Below, in pieces: positions 25,601-34,315 of a DNA stretch of 41,300 nt (its first letter is position 1; each line of letters opens with the position of its first letter). A model generated the notes under the pieces. That model did no database searches. It saw only the letters and a list, made by a program, of their open reading frames with translations, and had not been told where the DNA came from. Position numbers and translations under genes: made by a program. Source of the stretch: JBCCGG01 sp039029395 (GTDB lineage: Bacteria; Pseudomonadota; Alphaproteobacteria; Kiloniellales; JAKSDN01); contig JBCCGG010000052.1 in NCBI GenBank assembly GCA_039029395.1, positions 1 through 41,300 of the forward strand. Reading direction: 5' to 3'.

Positions 25601-26137
25601 CTCGTCTTCGGCCTGAGCACGGGCGAACACTTCTGCCATGGCTTCTCGCAGCAGCTCTTCCGATGAGCGTTCGTCGAGCACCTGGAAGTTCGGCGAGACT
25701 TGGGCTTCCAGCGGGAAGCGACCGAGCACAGACTGGCAAAAGGCGTGGATCGTCTGGATCTTCATGCCGCCCGGCGCATCCAGCACCCGCGCGAAGAGCT
25801 GCCTGGCCGTCGCCAGCATCTCCGGGCTTGGCGACTGCCCCAGCAACCGGCCCAACTCATCGCTCAGCTCGGCCTCGCCTTTCGCGGTCCAACCGGCCAA
25901 ACGCTGGGCCAAACGGTTGGCCATCTCCGCCGCCGCCGCCTTGGTGAAGGTCAGGCACAGTAGGCGCGACGGCTGGGCGCCGTGCAGCAACAGTGTGATC
26001 ACCCGATCGGTCAGCACCTTCGTTTTACCGGTGCCGGCCGAGGCAGCGACCCAAACCGAAGCGCCCGGCGTGGCGGCATCGAGCTGCGCCTTGGCGGCTT
26101 CGGCGGCCTTGTCTTGCTGGGCGCGCAGGAGGTTCAC
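22643..26137 (-). CDS. addA: AddA helicase-nuclease (1164 aa)
   Basis: UvrD-family helicase and nuclease of the AddAB complex, which resects double-strand breaks to a Chi-like site. Walker A is ASAGTGKT (32-39); CLTFTKAAAAEMANR (motif Ia), VDEAQDTNPEQW (II), VGDAKQSIFSFQRADP (III), VRVMTVHGAKGLQAP (V) and LLYVAMTRAEDRLYV (VI) are all present. The C-terminal nuclease has LVVDYKTNRPAP. Start GTG 26137 overlaps the addB stop by GTGA, so an upstream ATG at 26170 is less likely. Translation is coupled with AddB, its partner subunit. Complete. Confidence 0.96.
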   Translation of the reverse strand: MNLLRAQQDKAAEAAKAQLDAATPGASVWVAASAGTGKTKVLTDRVITLLLHGAQPSRLLCLTFTKAAAAEMANRLAQRLAGWTAKGEAELSDELGRLLGQSPSPEMLATARQLFARVLDAPGGMKIQTIHAFCQSVLGRFPLEAQVSPNFQVLDERSSEELLREAMAEVFARAQAEDEGAGPLAEAIATISAEIDDLGFTELLKELIQERARLGRLLANGGLGAAGRRLRARLRIAPETRTEALIADAAADASFDAMGLRLSAEALAEGGVKDRARGARITAWLAADRDQRARGFADYMCAYFTAAGRGPRFKSLADKSTQKRFAEAPVVLESEALRLEAVRDKINAVRVAQATESLLCLGQAIVAAYEAAKQARALVDYDDLILKTQVLLKRVGSAAWVHYKLDGGLEHILVDEAQDTNPEQWQVIAALAEEFFVGESAQQSPRTVFAVGDAKQSIFSFQRADPAAFARMREHFRARAQGASQDWRKVDLSVSFRSTSAVLRAVDETFRAEIAGAGVLFDRAEIRHDPKRVGEAGLVELWPPAAPSEDEPTEPWAPPLDRSGEAAPRSRLAQLIAARIWHWTQAPAGAHDPESQLESKGRRLQPGDVLVLVRRRNALVDELVRALKQHGVPVAGVDRMVLSEQLAVMDLVALGRVLRLPEDDMGLACVLKGPLIGLSEEDLFTLAHGREGTLWQALERAARGSERFAEAYQRLVELRGRADRQRPYELYGELLGRDGGRRQLLGRLGPEANDPIDEFLAQALAYERAHLPSLEGFLHWLEIGEQSIKRDMEHGGNVVRVMTVHGAKGLQAPLVILPDTLQVPQAARGLFWIEGDQPDDQLALWPLRKDYDGILASAARQAAAAAQADEYRRLLYVAMTRAEDRLYVCGWQTKTKAPESCWYRLIEQAVETNSEPFEFGADLEGGWGGPGRRLSQAQEIPPPPTPLAEAVMGAPRPLPGWTREPPPPEPRPPRPLVPSRPAEEPAALSPLTPAGVPRFLRGLLVHSLLQHLPELAPERRRAAGLRYLAGAAAELVAEEQAALLDEVLAILEDSRFAALFGPESRAEVPIAGLVPGPDGPEVAFGQLDRLVVGPQEVLVVDYKTNRPAPLHTRDIPSIYLKQLKVYHALLSQAYPGRTVRCALLWTEGPRLMQISDDLMAQGAP

Positions 26138-29112
26138 GACGGGGACTCCCGTTCGCCGCCAGCCGCCCATTCCTTGATCCTCGCCAAGTGCGCGCTATCG
26201 CTGTAGCGCGGCGCCCATTCGGGCCGCGGCACCGCGTGGTAAGGCGTCTCGGGGTCGTCAAACACGGCGACCAGCGCGGCAAGACCGGCCAATGCGTCGA
26301 TCGCCCGCGCGGCCGGGTCGCCGGAGATCGCTTTGACCTCGCCGGGCGGCTCGCCGCCGGTTAGACGCCAGTACTCAAGGCGGCTTGGCGCCACTGCGTC
26401 GAGATCTTGACCGAATCCGCCGGCCGCCGCGATCGCCGCCTCCAAGGGCAGCTGGGGCGCGTAGCCCTGATCGATCGCCTTGCCGCTCGGCACCGCGCCG
26501 GTCTTGTAGTCCAGGATCACCAGGCTGCCGTCCTCGAGCCGATCGATGCGGTCTGCGGTCGCACTCAGCTGGAAGCGGCCACCGGGCGCCTCGAGCGAAA
26601 GCCGGCCAGAAATCTCGCCCCAGCTGACGCCAAGCGCCGGGCGCCGCTCGCGCTCCAGCTCCGCGACCCAGCGCGCAATGCGGCAAAAGCGCGGCCACCA
26701 GAAGGCCTCGACACCCGGGCCGGCCGCCATCTCCCGAAACACTCTGCGGCCGATTTCGAGCAGCGCCGCTTCCGGGTTCGGTGGCAATTCATTTGGAAAG
26801 CGCTTGACGAAGCGTTCGAGCGCCTTGTGCACCAGAATGCCGCGCTCGGCGGCGCCCGGGTCGGCATCGAGCGGCTCGAGGCTGCGCAGGTTCAAAATCT
26901 TGGCAGCGTAAAGCCCGTAGGGATCGCGCATCCAGGTTTCCACTTGAGTCACCGAGAGCCGGCGCGGGCGCACGGCAAGCGGCGGCCGGGGTGCCGGTGG
27001 CAAACAGGGACGCACAGCCTCGGGCTGATCGAGCCGGTTCGCCCAATCGACCCAGTCCTCGCCTTCAAACAGCTTTTTCTCGTCGATGCCGAGCGCCCGA
27101 GTCAGTGCGTCGATCCGCATGAGCCAGCGCGATGGCACGCTCGGCGTGCCCTCGATCCGCGTTGCGCGGGTCAGTACCACTCGGGGCGCCGCGAAAGCCT
27201 GGGCGAAATCGTGGGCCGCTAAGCCGATGCGCCGCTCGGGCGCGGGCAAACCGAAATCGGCACGCATGGGCCGGTTGAGCCATGGTCCCGGATCGACCTC
27301 GGACGGCCAAGTGCCCTCGTTGAGGCCACCCAAGATCATCAAATCGACGTGCTGCAGACGGGCTTCCAAGGGCCCCAGAATGGCGAGGCGCGGATGGCTG
27401 CCGCGATGAGGCCGCACCACGGCCCCAGCCATCAGACCAGTAAAGAGCGCCGGATAGCGCTGACCGGCCAGCTTGAAGGACTCGGTCGCGGCCGCGATCA
27501 TCTCGGCACAAAAGCCTGCTGCCTGCTCGCCCGCTTCCCCGGCCCAGAGTCGCTGGGCGCCGCTCTCCCGGTCGCTTTCAGCTAAGGCCTCGGCAAGCTC
27601 TAAGTGCGCGGTGACCAAAGGGCCCAAAGCAAACGATTTGCGCTTCATGAGCTTAATCATGGGTGCCGCGCGCTCGGCCAGTCGGTCGAGCCAGGCGATC
27701 AACTGGGCGCTCGGCTTGGCGCGCTTGAGGGCCCGACGCAAAGCAGGCAGGCCCGATGCCGGGCGCGGGCCGTGCAAGACCGCCAGTTCGAGCGCGCGGA
27801 CCCGGGCGCGGCAGGCCGCCGCGGGTTCGCCAAGCGCCGCTAGGGGATGCTTGAGCGCGCTTAACAAAGCAAGCGGCGCGAAGTTCTCGGCAACCATCTC
27901 GCCGACTGCCCTCAGGAAGCGCCCAGGCTCCGTATCGGCGAGCGGAACGCCGGCCGAATCGTCGACCTCGATATCCCAGCGCCTAAGCTCGACCGCGACC
28001 CGGCGCGCCAGATCCCGGTCCGGCGTGACCAGCGCGGCGCGTTGGCCGGGATAGTTCAGGTGGCCACGCAGCAGGAGGGCGATCGCCAAGGCTTCTTCGT
28101 TGGGGCCCGGACAGTCGATCCTCTGGACCGCGTTGAGCGCGGCTGCTGTGGCCTTATGCGTTTGGGCATCGACCTGCGCGTGCCAAGCGACGGTGCGCGG
28201 GGCCGGCCACAGGGCCTGGTTGACGAAGACCGCCCGTCGATCGTCGGGCGCTGGCGCCCAATCGCGCACCGAGTCGCGCGCGACACCAAGCTGACCGAGC
28301 AAGCGGGCCATGCCGTGCTGCGGGCTGCCCGGATCGCTCTCGATCGCTTGCCAGGTCGCCTCGTCCGCCGCCTGGTCGAGGCCGGGCAGAACGACCATAC
28401 CCTGGGGCAGGCCGGCGATGACCGATATTAGGGCCGCGGTCGCCGGAATGCTCGCGGTCGATCCGGCAACCAAGACCGGATCACGAGGTGGCGCTCGGCG
28501 CCAGGCGGCGGCTTGGGCCTCGAGCAACAAGCGCCGCCGTTCGGCTGCGCCGATAACGCCCAAGTCGCGCTGCACCTCCGGCCAGCGTTCGGTGACGATG
28601 GCGAGAAACTTGAGCGTGGTCTGCCAGTGCGCGGCGTAGTCCTCGGGCACCAGCTCTTTGAGCCTCGCAAAGTCCAGTCCCTCGGTCTCGACCTGATCGA
28701 TCAGGCGGGCCAACTCGTCGGCCAAACGGGCTGCCTGATCCTCGCCCAGCGGCGACGTGCGCTGGGCCCAGGCCAGGATCAGCTGGGTCAGCAGCAGGCG
28801 GCGCTTGAGCGGCGCAATGGCCGGTGGCAATTCCGCGGCTAGCGGCCCGGTCGGACCATCGTCCGACAGCAGCAGCGTCTCGTCGTCCAGATCGCCAAGC
28901 GGCATCAGGCTCGGCAGCACCAAGGCACGGCCGTCGCTGGCCCGCAGGAAAGCCTCGCCAAGCGCCCGGCAGGCCCGTCGCGTGGGCAAATAGACCCGTA
29001 CTCGGGCGAGCGCCAACTGGTCGTCGCCCCAGCGTGCCAGGATCCCCTCGGCCAGGATATCGAGGAACGAAAGGCCGGGCGCGATCGTGTAGATCCTGGA
29101 CACCTGGGTCAT
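26134..29112 (-). CDS. addB: AddB nuclease subunit (992 aa)
   Basis: Partner of AddA. It starts MTQVSRIYTIAPGLSFLD at ATG 29112 with an ATGA overlap onto murU. The inactive helicase-like region has LVLPSLMPLGD near 80. The C-terminal RecB-like nuclease has GSLVILDYKTGAVPSGK followed by QLPLEAAI, the D-Y-K and Q-L motifs of this nuclease. Alphaproteobacterial AddB commonly lacks the Fe-S cluster of Bacillus AddB; I see no four-Cys pattern. Complete and complementary to AddA next downstream. Confidence 0.94.
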   Translation of the reverse strand: MTQVSRIYTIAPGLSFLDILAEGILARWGDDQLALARVRVYLPTRRACRALGEAFLRASDGRALVLPSLMPLGDLDDETLLLSDDGPTGPLAAELPPAIAPLKRRLLLTQLILAWAQRTSPLGEDQAARLADELARLIDQVETEGLDFARLKELVPEDYAAHWQTTLKFLAIVTERWPEVQRDLGVIGAAERRRLLLEAQAAAWRRAPPRDPVLVAGSTASIPATAALISVIAGLPQGMVVLPGLDQAADEATWQAIESDPGSPQHGMARLLGQLGVARDSVRDWAPAPDDRRAVFVNQALWPAPRTVAWHAQVDAQTHKATAAALNAVQRIDCPGPNEEALAIALLLRGHLNYPGQRAALVTPDRDLARRVAVELRRWDIEVDDSAGVPLADTEPGRFLRAVGEMVAENFAPLALLSALKHPLAALGEPAAACRARVRALELAVLHGPRPASGLPALRRALKRAKPSAQLIAWLDRLAERAAPMIKLMKRKSFALGPLVTAHLELAEALAESDRESGAQRLWAGEAGEQAAGFCAEMIAAATESFKLAGQRYPALFTGLMAGAVVRPHRGSHPRLAILGPLEARLQHVDLMILGGLNEGTWPSEVDPGPWLNRPMRADFGLPAPERRIGLAAHDFAQAFAAPRVVLTRATRIEGTPSVPSRWLMRIDALTRALGIDEKKLFEGEDWVDWANRLDQPEAVRPCLPPAPRPPLAVRPRRLSVTQVETWMRDPYGLYAAKILNLRSLEPLDADPGAAERGILVHKALERFVKRFPNELPPNPEAALLEIGRRVFREMAAGPGVEAFWWPRFCRIARWVAELERERRPALGVSWGEISGRLSLEAPGGRFQLSATADRIDRLEDGSLVILDYKTGAVPSGKAIDQGYAPQLPLEAAIAAAGGFGQDLDAVAPSRLEYWRLTGGEPPGEVKAISGDPAARAIDALAGLAALVAVFDDPETPYHAVPRPEWAPRYSDSAHLARIKEWAAGGERESPS

Positions 29113-29840
29113 TTTTGCGAGCGCTCGGGACCCAGGTTGCTCAGCACCGCTTCGGTCTCCGCCAGGCTCTCGGGCGTGCCCACGTGGTACCACTCGCCGT
29201 CGTGTCGGATGCCCCAGAGGCGGCCCTCTTCCTCGGCCTTGTCGTAAAGCCGGTTCAAAGAGTAGGCGCCATCGGGCGCGCCAGCGAACAGACGGGGGCT
29301 GAGAATCTGCAAGCCGGCAAAGATAAAGGGCGCGACCTCGCGCTCCTTGCGCCGGCGCAATTGGCCGATTGGCGAGGCGAAATAATCGCCGCTGCCCTCG
29401 TAACCATGGGCCGCGACAACCGGGTGGAGCAGCAGCAGGGCGTCCATCTTGCCGTCGTTCCAGGCATCGGCCAGGCGCTTGAAGGCTGGAGTTAGGCCGT
29501 CGAGCCAGATCACGTCGCCATTGACCACGTAGAAGGGCAGTTCGCCAAGCAACGGCAGAGCCTTGGCGACCCCACCGCCGGTCTCCAAAAGCTCGGCCTC
29601 TGGCGATAGCGCGATCTCGAAATCCTCGCGGCCGGCCAGATGATCCTCGATCATCTCGCCCAGATGATGGTGGTTGACCACCGCGCGGCGCAGACCATAG
29701 GCGTGAAGCCGGTCGAGCGCACGGTCGAGCATGGTACGGCCGGCGACCTCGATCAGCGGCTTGGGCCGGGTCTCGGTGATTGGGCGCATGCGCACGCCGT
29801 GACCGGCAGCCAGAACCATGGCGATCGTCGGCCCGCTCAC
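29109..29840 (-). CDS. murU: MurNAc-1-phosphate uridylyltransferase-like (243 aa)
   Basis: A nucleotidyltransferase, likely making UDP-MurNAc in peptidoglycan recycling. Nucleotide-binding MVLAAGHGVRMRPITETRPKPL near the N-terminus, then NGDVIW (metal-binding Asp) and EWYHVGTPE at the end. GTG 29840 gives a GTGA overlap with the kinase gene upstream; the first internal ATG, at residue 8, is an alternative. Pairing with the AmgK-type kinase supports MurU rather than a sugar-phosphate thymidylyltransferase. Substrate inferred. Confidence 0.88.
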   Translation of the reverse strand: MSGPTIAMVLAAGHGVRMRPITETRPKPLIEVAGRTMLDRALDRLHAYGLRRAVVNHHHLGEMIEDHLAGREDFEIALSPEAELLETGGGVAKALPLLGELPFYVVNGDVIWLDGLTPAFKRLADAWNDGKMDALLLLHPVVAAHGYEGSGDYFASPIGQLRRRKEREVAPFIFAGLQILSPRLFAGAPDGAYSLNRLYDKAEEEGRLWGIRHDGEWYHVGTPESLAETEAVLSNLGPERSQK

Positions 29841-30844
29841 GGCTGGGCCTCGGTGCAAGGCACGACGCGCCGTTCGGCCGGCAGGGTCCGCGCGAACCAT
29901 GCTGCGAGCCCGGCCAGGGCCGGATGCCTCAGGTCCCCTTCTAAGAGCCGCCAGGTGCGTGGGATGTGGCGCAGGTAACCGGGCTTGCCGTCGCGCCGAC
30001 AGAGGCGGGTGAAAATGCCGATGATCTTGGCGTTGCGCTGAGCGCCCATCACCGCATAGGAAGCGGCGAGCACATCCGGGTCCAGCCCCGGCATGGCAGA
30101 AAGATAGCGGGCCCGAAGCTCGTCCACCAGGGCGCCCGAGACGTCGCGACGGACGTCCTCGAGCAAGGACACCAGATCGTAAGTCACCGGGCCAATCACC
30201 GCGTCCTGGAAATCCAGCAGACCGCATGCGGCGAGACCCTCGCGGCCTTCGACAACCATCAGGTTGTCCACATGATAGTCGCGCAGCACCAGGCTTTCCG
30301 GTACCCGGCGCGCGACCGGGAGAAGCTCCTGCCAGATCGCCAGGTAGTCGGCGCGGGCCTGATCGCTCACAGGCTGGCCGATGGCCGGCAGGTACCAATC
30401 GAGGAACAGCGTAGCCTCCTCGAGCAAGCGGGTGTCGTCGTAAGGCGGGATATCCCCGTCGCGCATCTCGAAGCGTTGATGTAGGTCGATCAGCAGGTCG
30501 ACCGCCAGACGGTAGAGCGCGGCCTCCTCGGCGCCCTCGCTGAGCGCCCTGGTGAAGGTGCGGTCGCCCAGATCCTCCAGCAGCATGAGGCCGTGGGCCT
30601 GATCGACCCCGAGGGCGCGCGGCGCACTGAAGGCAAGCTCGAGCAATAGAGACTGGATTTGGTGGAAGGCGGCGACGTTTTCATTCGGCGGCGGCGCGTC
30701 CATCAAAACGGCGGACTCGCCGCCGGCCCGGGTCAGCCGGTCATAGCGCCGGAACGAGGCGTCGGCGGCGAGCGGCCGGCGCTCGGCATCGCCCCAACCG
30801 ACGCCCGCCAGGAAACCGGCAATCACCTCCTCGCGCGCGCTCAT
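29837..30844 (-). CDS. amgK: Anomeric sugar kinase AmgK-like (335 aa)
   Basis: Aminoglycoside phosphotransferase-fold kinase. ATG 30844 has a 4-nt overlap with tsaE. The fold shows VLRDYHVDNLMVVEGREG (catalytic loop, D-x-H-x-x-N) and GLLDFQDAVIGP (metal-binding D-F-Q). In the AmgK/MurU pathway it phosphorylates MurNAc and GlcNAc at the anomeric carbon. Assignment depends on the adjacent murU and the shape of the motifs; some similar genes are annotated only as phosphotransferases. It sits in the tightly coupled tsaE-addA chain. Confidence 0.88.
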   Translation of the reverse strand: MSAREEVIAGFLAGVGWGDAERRPLAADASFRRYDRLTRAGGESAVLMDAPPPNENVAAFHQIQSLLLELAFSAPRALGVDQAHGLMLLEDLGDRTFTRALSEGAEEAALYRLAVDLLIDLHQRFEMRDGDIPPYDDTRLLEEATLFLDWYLPAIGQPVSDQARADYLAIWQELLPVARRVPESLVLRDYHVDNLMVVEGREGLAACGLLDFQDAVIGPVTYDLVSLLEDVRRDVSGALVDELRARYLSAMPGLDPDVLAASYAVMGAQRNAKIIGIFTRLCRRDGKPGYLRHIPRTWRLLEGDLRHPALAGLAAWFARTLPAERRVVPCTEAQP

Positions 30845-31344
30845 GCGGGCACCTGCGGATTGGCCAAGGCCGCCAGGCGCGCGCGCCACGACGAACCGCC
30901 GGTCAGGACCGCGCTGCGGGCCTGATCGCGCTCGGCAAAGCGCAGCTCCAGGTCCAGGCGGTCGTCGGGCAGCAGGGCGCCCAGGCGCTCGGGCCATTCG
31001 ATCAGGCAAATGTCAACCGCCAGGGCCTCCTCGATGCCCAACTCGAAGGCTTCCTCGGGGTCCTCCAGGCGGTAGAGGTCGAAATGCCAGACCGGTGCGG
31101 GCGCACGCTGATAAAGCTGTACCAAAGTGAAGGTCGGGCTCGGCACCTCTTCGGCCTGGCCTGGCGCCAGGGCGTTAATGTAGGCCCGCGCGAAGGTCGT
31201 CTTGCCGGCGCCTAGATCGCCCCTGAGTGCGATCACGTCGCCGGCCGCCGCCCGGCCCGCCAAGGCGTGGGCAAGGCGTTCCGTGGCGGCTTGATCGGGA
31301 AGCTGCAACTGCAGGCTATTCTGGTCCGACTCGGAGAATGTCAT
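30841..31344 (-). CDS. tsaE: tRNA t6A-modification ATPase TsaE (167 aa)
   Basis: ATPase component that supports TsaBD-dependent N6-threonylcarbamoyladenosine synthesis on ANN-decoding tRNAs. Walker A GDLGAGKTTF, PSPTFTLVQLY, WHFDLYRLEDPEE and ICLIEWPERLG are all TsaE hallmarks. ATG 31344 starts MTFSESDQNSLQL. The end overlaps amgK by ATGA. It is the first gene of the tsaE-amgK-murU-addB-addA chain. Confidence 0.95.
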   Translation of the reverse strand: MTFSESDQNSLQLQLPDQAATERLAHALAGRAAAGDVIALRGDLGAGKTTFARAYINALAPGQAEEVPSPTFTLVQLYQRAPAPVWHFDLYRLEDPEEAFELGIEEALAVDICLIEWPERLGALLPDDRLDLELRFAERDQARSAVLTGGSSWRARLAALANPQVPA

Positions 31345-31406
31345 GGCGCCTGATCTTTTAGCCAGCCCCGGCGCCCGGGGCAATCGGTCACGGTTGGCGG
31401 CGCCAG

Positions 31407-31913
31407 CTAAAGGATCTCGTTCTGAAGCACCACGCGCAGGCGCTCCACGAAGTCGCGCCGCTCCCAGTTTGAGTCCTCAATCACGCCGTGCTCATGCATG
31501 AGCGCGTGATGTTGCTGTTGATCCAGCGGCAATCCGGGTGGCAGCGGCGCGATGTGCCAATGCACATGCGCGTTCCCGTCTCGGCTGCCAAGGCTAAGAA
31601 CATAGACCCTCTCCGGGCTCAGAACCTTTCGAATGGCCTCGGCGACACGATAGACCAGGCCTTGCAAGGCGAGATACTCCGCCTGAGAGAAGTCGCCGCA
31701 AACCGCTTCCAAATGCCGTTTGGGCGCCACGATTGTGCGGCCGAACAGCGTCGGGTAGCGGTCCAGAAAGGCGACGGCATCGTCGGTCTCCGCCACCACC
31801 TCATGCTCGAAGCCGGACGTGCCGCGCAGCATCTCGCAAATGAAGCAAAGCCCCGCGTTGCTCGCCTGGTGAAGCGCGCCCAAATCGATCGGCTTACGCG
31901 CCCGGACCATCAC
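31407..31913 (-). CDS. HIT-family hydrolase (168 aa)
   Basis: Histidine-triad protein: the H-x-H-x-H motif occurs as NAHVHWHIAPL near residues 115-125. The N-terminal CFIC resembles zinc or structural Cys pairs in HIT proteins. Likely hydrolyses or transfers nucleotides from adenylylated compounds. It overlaps the DUF3253 gene by 20 bp (its ATG is at 31913), indicating translational coupling. Exact substrate unknown. Confidence 0.9.
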   Translation of the reverse strand: MMVRARKPIDLGALHQASNAGLCFICEMLRGTSGFEHEVVAETDDAVAFLDRYPTLFGRTIVAPKRHLEAVCGDFSQAEYLALQGLVYRVAEAIRKVLSPERVYVLSLGSRDGNAHVHWHIAPLPPGLPLDQQQHHALMHEHGVIEDSNWERRDFVERLRVVLQNEIL

Positions 31914-32220
31914 CCTGAGGCCCGTCCGACGGCAGGGCCAGGCGGATTACGCCCTTGACCGGCTGGGTCGGGTCGACCGGCTTGCCCTTGCGCAGGATCA
32001 CTAGGCGGCCCTGGCGCGCCAAATGAAGCGCCTGCTGGCGCACCGCCAACAGATAGCGCCGCCAGACGTCAGGCGGGTCGCTCGGCTTGGCCCGACCGGC
32101 GGCATAGGCACGGGCGACCACCTCGGGCGTGACGGAGGCCTTGGCATCGGGCGCGCCCAGCAACGCCAAGATGGCGAGGGCGACCGGGTCGTCCTTCTGA
32201 GGGTCGGGCCGGTCGCTCAT
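31894..32220 (-). CDS. DUF3253 winged-helix-like protein (108 aa)
   Basis: ATG 32220 overlaps the EI stop by ATGA. The pattern AILALLGAPDAKASVTPEVVARAYA ... DVWRRYLLAVRQQALHLARQGRLVILRKGK resembles the DUF3253 S-adenosylmethionine-tRNA-like helical domain (I/L-L-x-L-L with later R-x-x-A-x-x-L and G x L). It may bind nucleic acid. Located between EI and the HIT protein, probably co-transcribed. Function unknown. Confidence 0.75.
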   Translation of the reverse strand: MSDRPDPQKDDPVALAILALLGAPDAKASVTPEVVARAYAAGRAKPSDPPDVWRRYLLAVRQQALHLARQGRLVILRKGKPVDPTQPVKGVIRLALPSDGPQGDGPGA

Positions 32221-33989
32221 GCCAACGCGTTGAAGTCGTCGAGTAGGGCGGCGATGCGCCCGGAATCGATCTGGTCCATGATCGCCGCCGCGCGCCGCGT
32301 CGCGGCCTGCAGATCGAGAGACAAAATCCGGCTCTTGACCCGGGGCAGGGCATTGGCGGTCATCGAGAGGTCGCGCACGCCGAGGCCCAAAAGCAGTGCC
32401 GTGTAGCGCGGATCGCCGGCGATCTCGCCGCACACCGAGATCGGGATGCGGGCCCGCAAGGCCGCCTCGACCGAGAACTGCAACAAGCGCAACACCGCCG
32501 GATGGAGCGGGTTGTAAAGGTGAGCGACCTGCTCCTCGCCCCGGTCGATGGCGAGCGTATACATGGTCAGGTCGTTGGTGCCGATCGCAAAGAAGTCGGC
32601 CGTCTGGGCCAAGCCGTCGGCCGCCAAAGCAGCACCCGGCACCTCGATCATGACGCCCAGCGGCGGCAGGGGATCGGCAATCTTGACCTTGCGGCGTTTG
32701 AGGCGCCGGGCCACCGTGTTGAGGGTTTTGCGCACCTCGCGCACTTCGCTGACGGTGGTGATCAGCGGCAGCAGGATGCGCACCGGACCCTTGACCCCGG
32801 CCCGCAGAATCGCCGCCAGCTGGGTCTCCAGCAGCTTGCGCTCCTTAAGCGACAGGCGGATCGCACGCAGACCCAGGTCCGGATTGACCGCGCCCGAGGT
32901 CTCGGCGCCGATCGCCGAGGCCAGTTTCTCCCCGCCCACGTCGAGCGTGCGCACGGTGACCGGCCGCCCCTCCATAGCGCGCACGATCTCCGTGATCGCG
33001 GCATACTGCTCGTCCTCGTCCGGCAGGTCGTTGCGGTTCATGTAGAGGAACTCGGTGCGCAGTAGCCCGACCCCCTCGGCGCCGGCGGCGGTCGCCTGCT
33101 CGATCTCGCGCGGCAGCTCGAGGTTGGCCTGCAAGGAGACCGTTGCACCGTCGCGCGTGGTGGCGGCGACGTCGCGCAGGCGGGCCAGCGCCCGCACCTC
33201 GCGCGCGAGGTCCTTCTGACGGCGCTGATAAAGCGCCAGGCGCTTGTCGCTCGGATCGACGATGACCAAGCCGTTGGTGCCGTCGATGATCACCGTCTTG
33301 CCGCTTGCGATCTGGCTCAAGAGCGCCGGCACGCCGAGCACCGCCGGCAGGCCGAGCGAGCGGGCCATGATCGCCGTGTGGCCCTCGGCGCCGCCCAGCT
33401 CGCACGCAAAACCGCCGATCCGCCGGGGATCCATGAGCGCCGTATCAGCCGGCGTGATCGCCTCGGCGATCACGATGCTGCCGGTCGGCAGGGTCGTGAA
33501 GTCGGTCAGCTGCTGGTCGGAGAGATTGCGCACGATACGCATGCCGACCTCGCGCACCTCCTCGGCCCGGGCGCGCAAGTAGGGGTCGTCCATCTCTTCG
33601 AAGGATTGCGCAATGTCTGCAATCTTTGACATGACCGCGGCTTCGGCATTCTGCCGCTCATCCACGATCAGCGCTTCGACGCCGGCCAGAAGACGCGAGC
33701 TGCTGAGCATCTGAGTGTGGGCGTCGAGCAGGAAGCCAAGCTCCTCGGCCGCCGTGCCGTGGATCACTTGGGACTTGCCTTTGAGCTTGGAGAGCTGTCG
33801 CTTGGCCTTGTCGACCGCGCCTTGGAAGCGCTTGCGTTCGGCCGAGATCTTGCTCTTCGCGACTTGATACTCGACCACCCTGAGCTCGCCGCTCTCGCGC
33901 AGATGAGCCGAGCCGATCGCGACCCCGGGCGAAACCGCGAGGCCTTCGAAGATCTGCTCCTGACTGCTCGGTTTCTTGGCGCGAGACAC
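32217..33989 (-). CDS. ptsP: PEP-protein phosphotransferase, EI of the regulatory PTS (590 aa)
   Basis: Transfers phosphate from PEP to HPr. GTG 33989 (VSRAKKPSSQEQ) is preferred; it has AGGA about 9 nt upstream, and the 40 upstream residues are not conserved-looking. The active His204 is in GGAEGHTAIMAR. GVGLLRTEFLYM, IGTNDLTMYTLAIDRGEEQVAHL (PEP-binding) and ISVCGEIAGDP are visible. It lacks the GAF domain of PtsP proper, so it is a short EI. Adjacent HPr and EIIA make a phosphorelay without a sugar permease, as in regulatory PTS. Confidence 0.95.
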   Translation of the reverse strand: MSRAKKPSSQEQIFEGLAVSPGVAIGSAHLRESGELRVVEYQVAKSKISAERKRFQGAVDKAKRQLSKLKGKSQVIHGTAAEELGFLLDAHTQMLSSSRLLAGVEALIVDERQNAEAAVMSKIADIAQSFEEMDDPYLRARAEEVREVGMRIVRNLSDQQLTDFTTLPTGSIVIAEAITPADTALMDPRRIGGFACELGGAEGHTAIMARSLGLPAVLGVPALLSQIASGKTVIIDGTNGLVIVDPSDKRLALYQRRQKDLAREVRALARLRDVAATTRDGATVSLQANLELPREIEQATAAGAEGVGLLRTEFLYMNRNDLPDEDEQYAAITEIVRAMEGRPVTVRTLDVGGEKLASAIGAETSGAVNPDLGLRAIRLSLKERKLLETQLAAILRAGVKGPVRILLPLITTVSEVREVRKTLNTVARRLKRRKVKIADPLPPLGVMIEVPGAALAADGLAQTADFFAIGTNDLTMYTLAIDRGEEQVAHLYNPLHPAVLRLLQFSVEAALRARIPISVCGEIAGDPRYTALLLGLGVRDLSMTANALPRVKSRILSLDLQAATRRAAAIMDQIDSGRIAALLDDFNALA

Positions 33990-33999
33990 CCTGGTGGTC

Positions 34000-34302
34000 C
34001 TATACCTGCTCGTCAAATCTGTTAGCGATAAGGTCGGCCAGCGCAACCACAGCTGCCTCCGCCGCCGGACCAGTGGCTCGCAGCTCCAGGGGGCATCCGG
34101 GCGCGGCACCTAGCATCATAAGGCCCATGATAGAAGATCCCGAAACTTCGTTGTCCTTCTTCACGTCCGGTCGGATGACGGTGACCTCGGCATTGTAGCA
34201 GGCCGCTACCTTTACGAACTTCGCCGCCGCCCGGGCATGCAGGCCCAGCGCGTTGACGATTGTCACGTGTCGGACCGAATGGTTGTTGGACCCCTCGGGC
34301 AT
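34000..34302 (-). CDS. ptsH: HPr phosphocarrier (100 aa)
   Basis: His22 in NALGLHARAAAKF is the EI-phosphorylated residue. VSGSSIMGLMML contains the Ser (about 57) at the HprK-regulatory position. Start ATG 34302, 13 bp after the EIIA gene and 10 bp before EI. Carries phosphate from EI to EIIA. The Ser site fits phosphorylation by the HprK part of the fusion immediately upstream. Confidence 0.95.
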   Translation of the reverse strand: MPEGSNNHSVRHVTIVNALGLHARAAAKFVKVAACYNAEVTVIRPDVKKDNEVSGSSIMGLMMLGAAPGCPLELRATGPAAEAAVVALADLIANRFDEQV

Positions 34303-34315
34303 CAGCTCACCATGC

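Noticed and set aside
24365..25666. 433-codon ORF opposite addA
   Set aside because: Shadow in GC-rich DNA; repeat-poor basic composition and no ribosome site.
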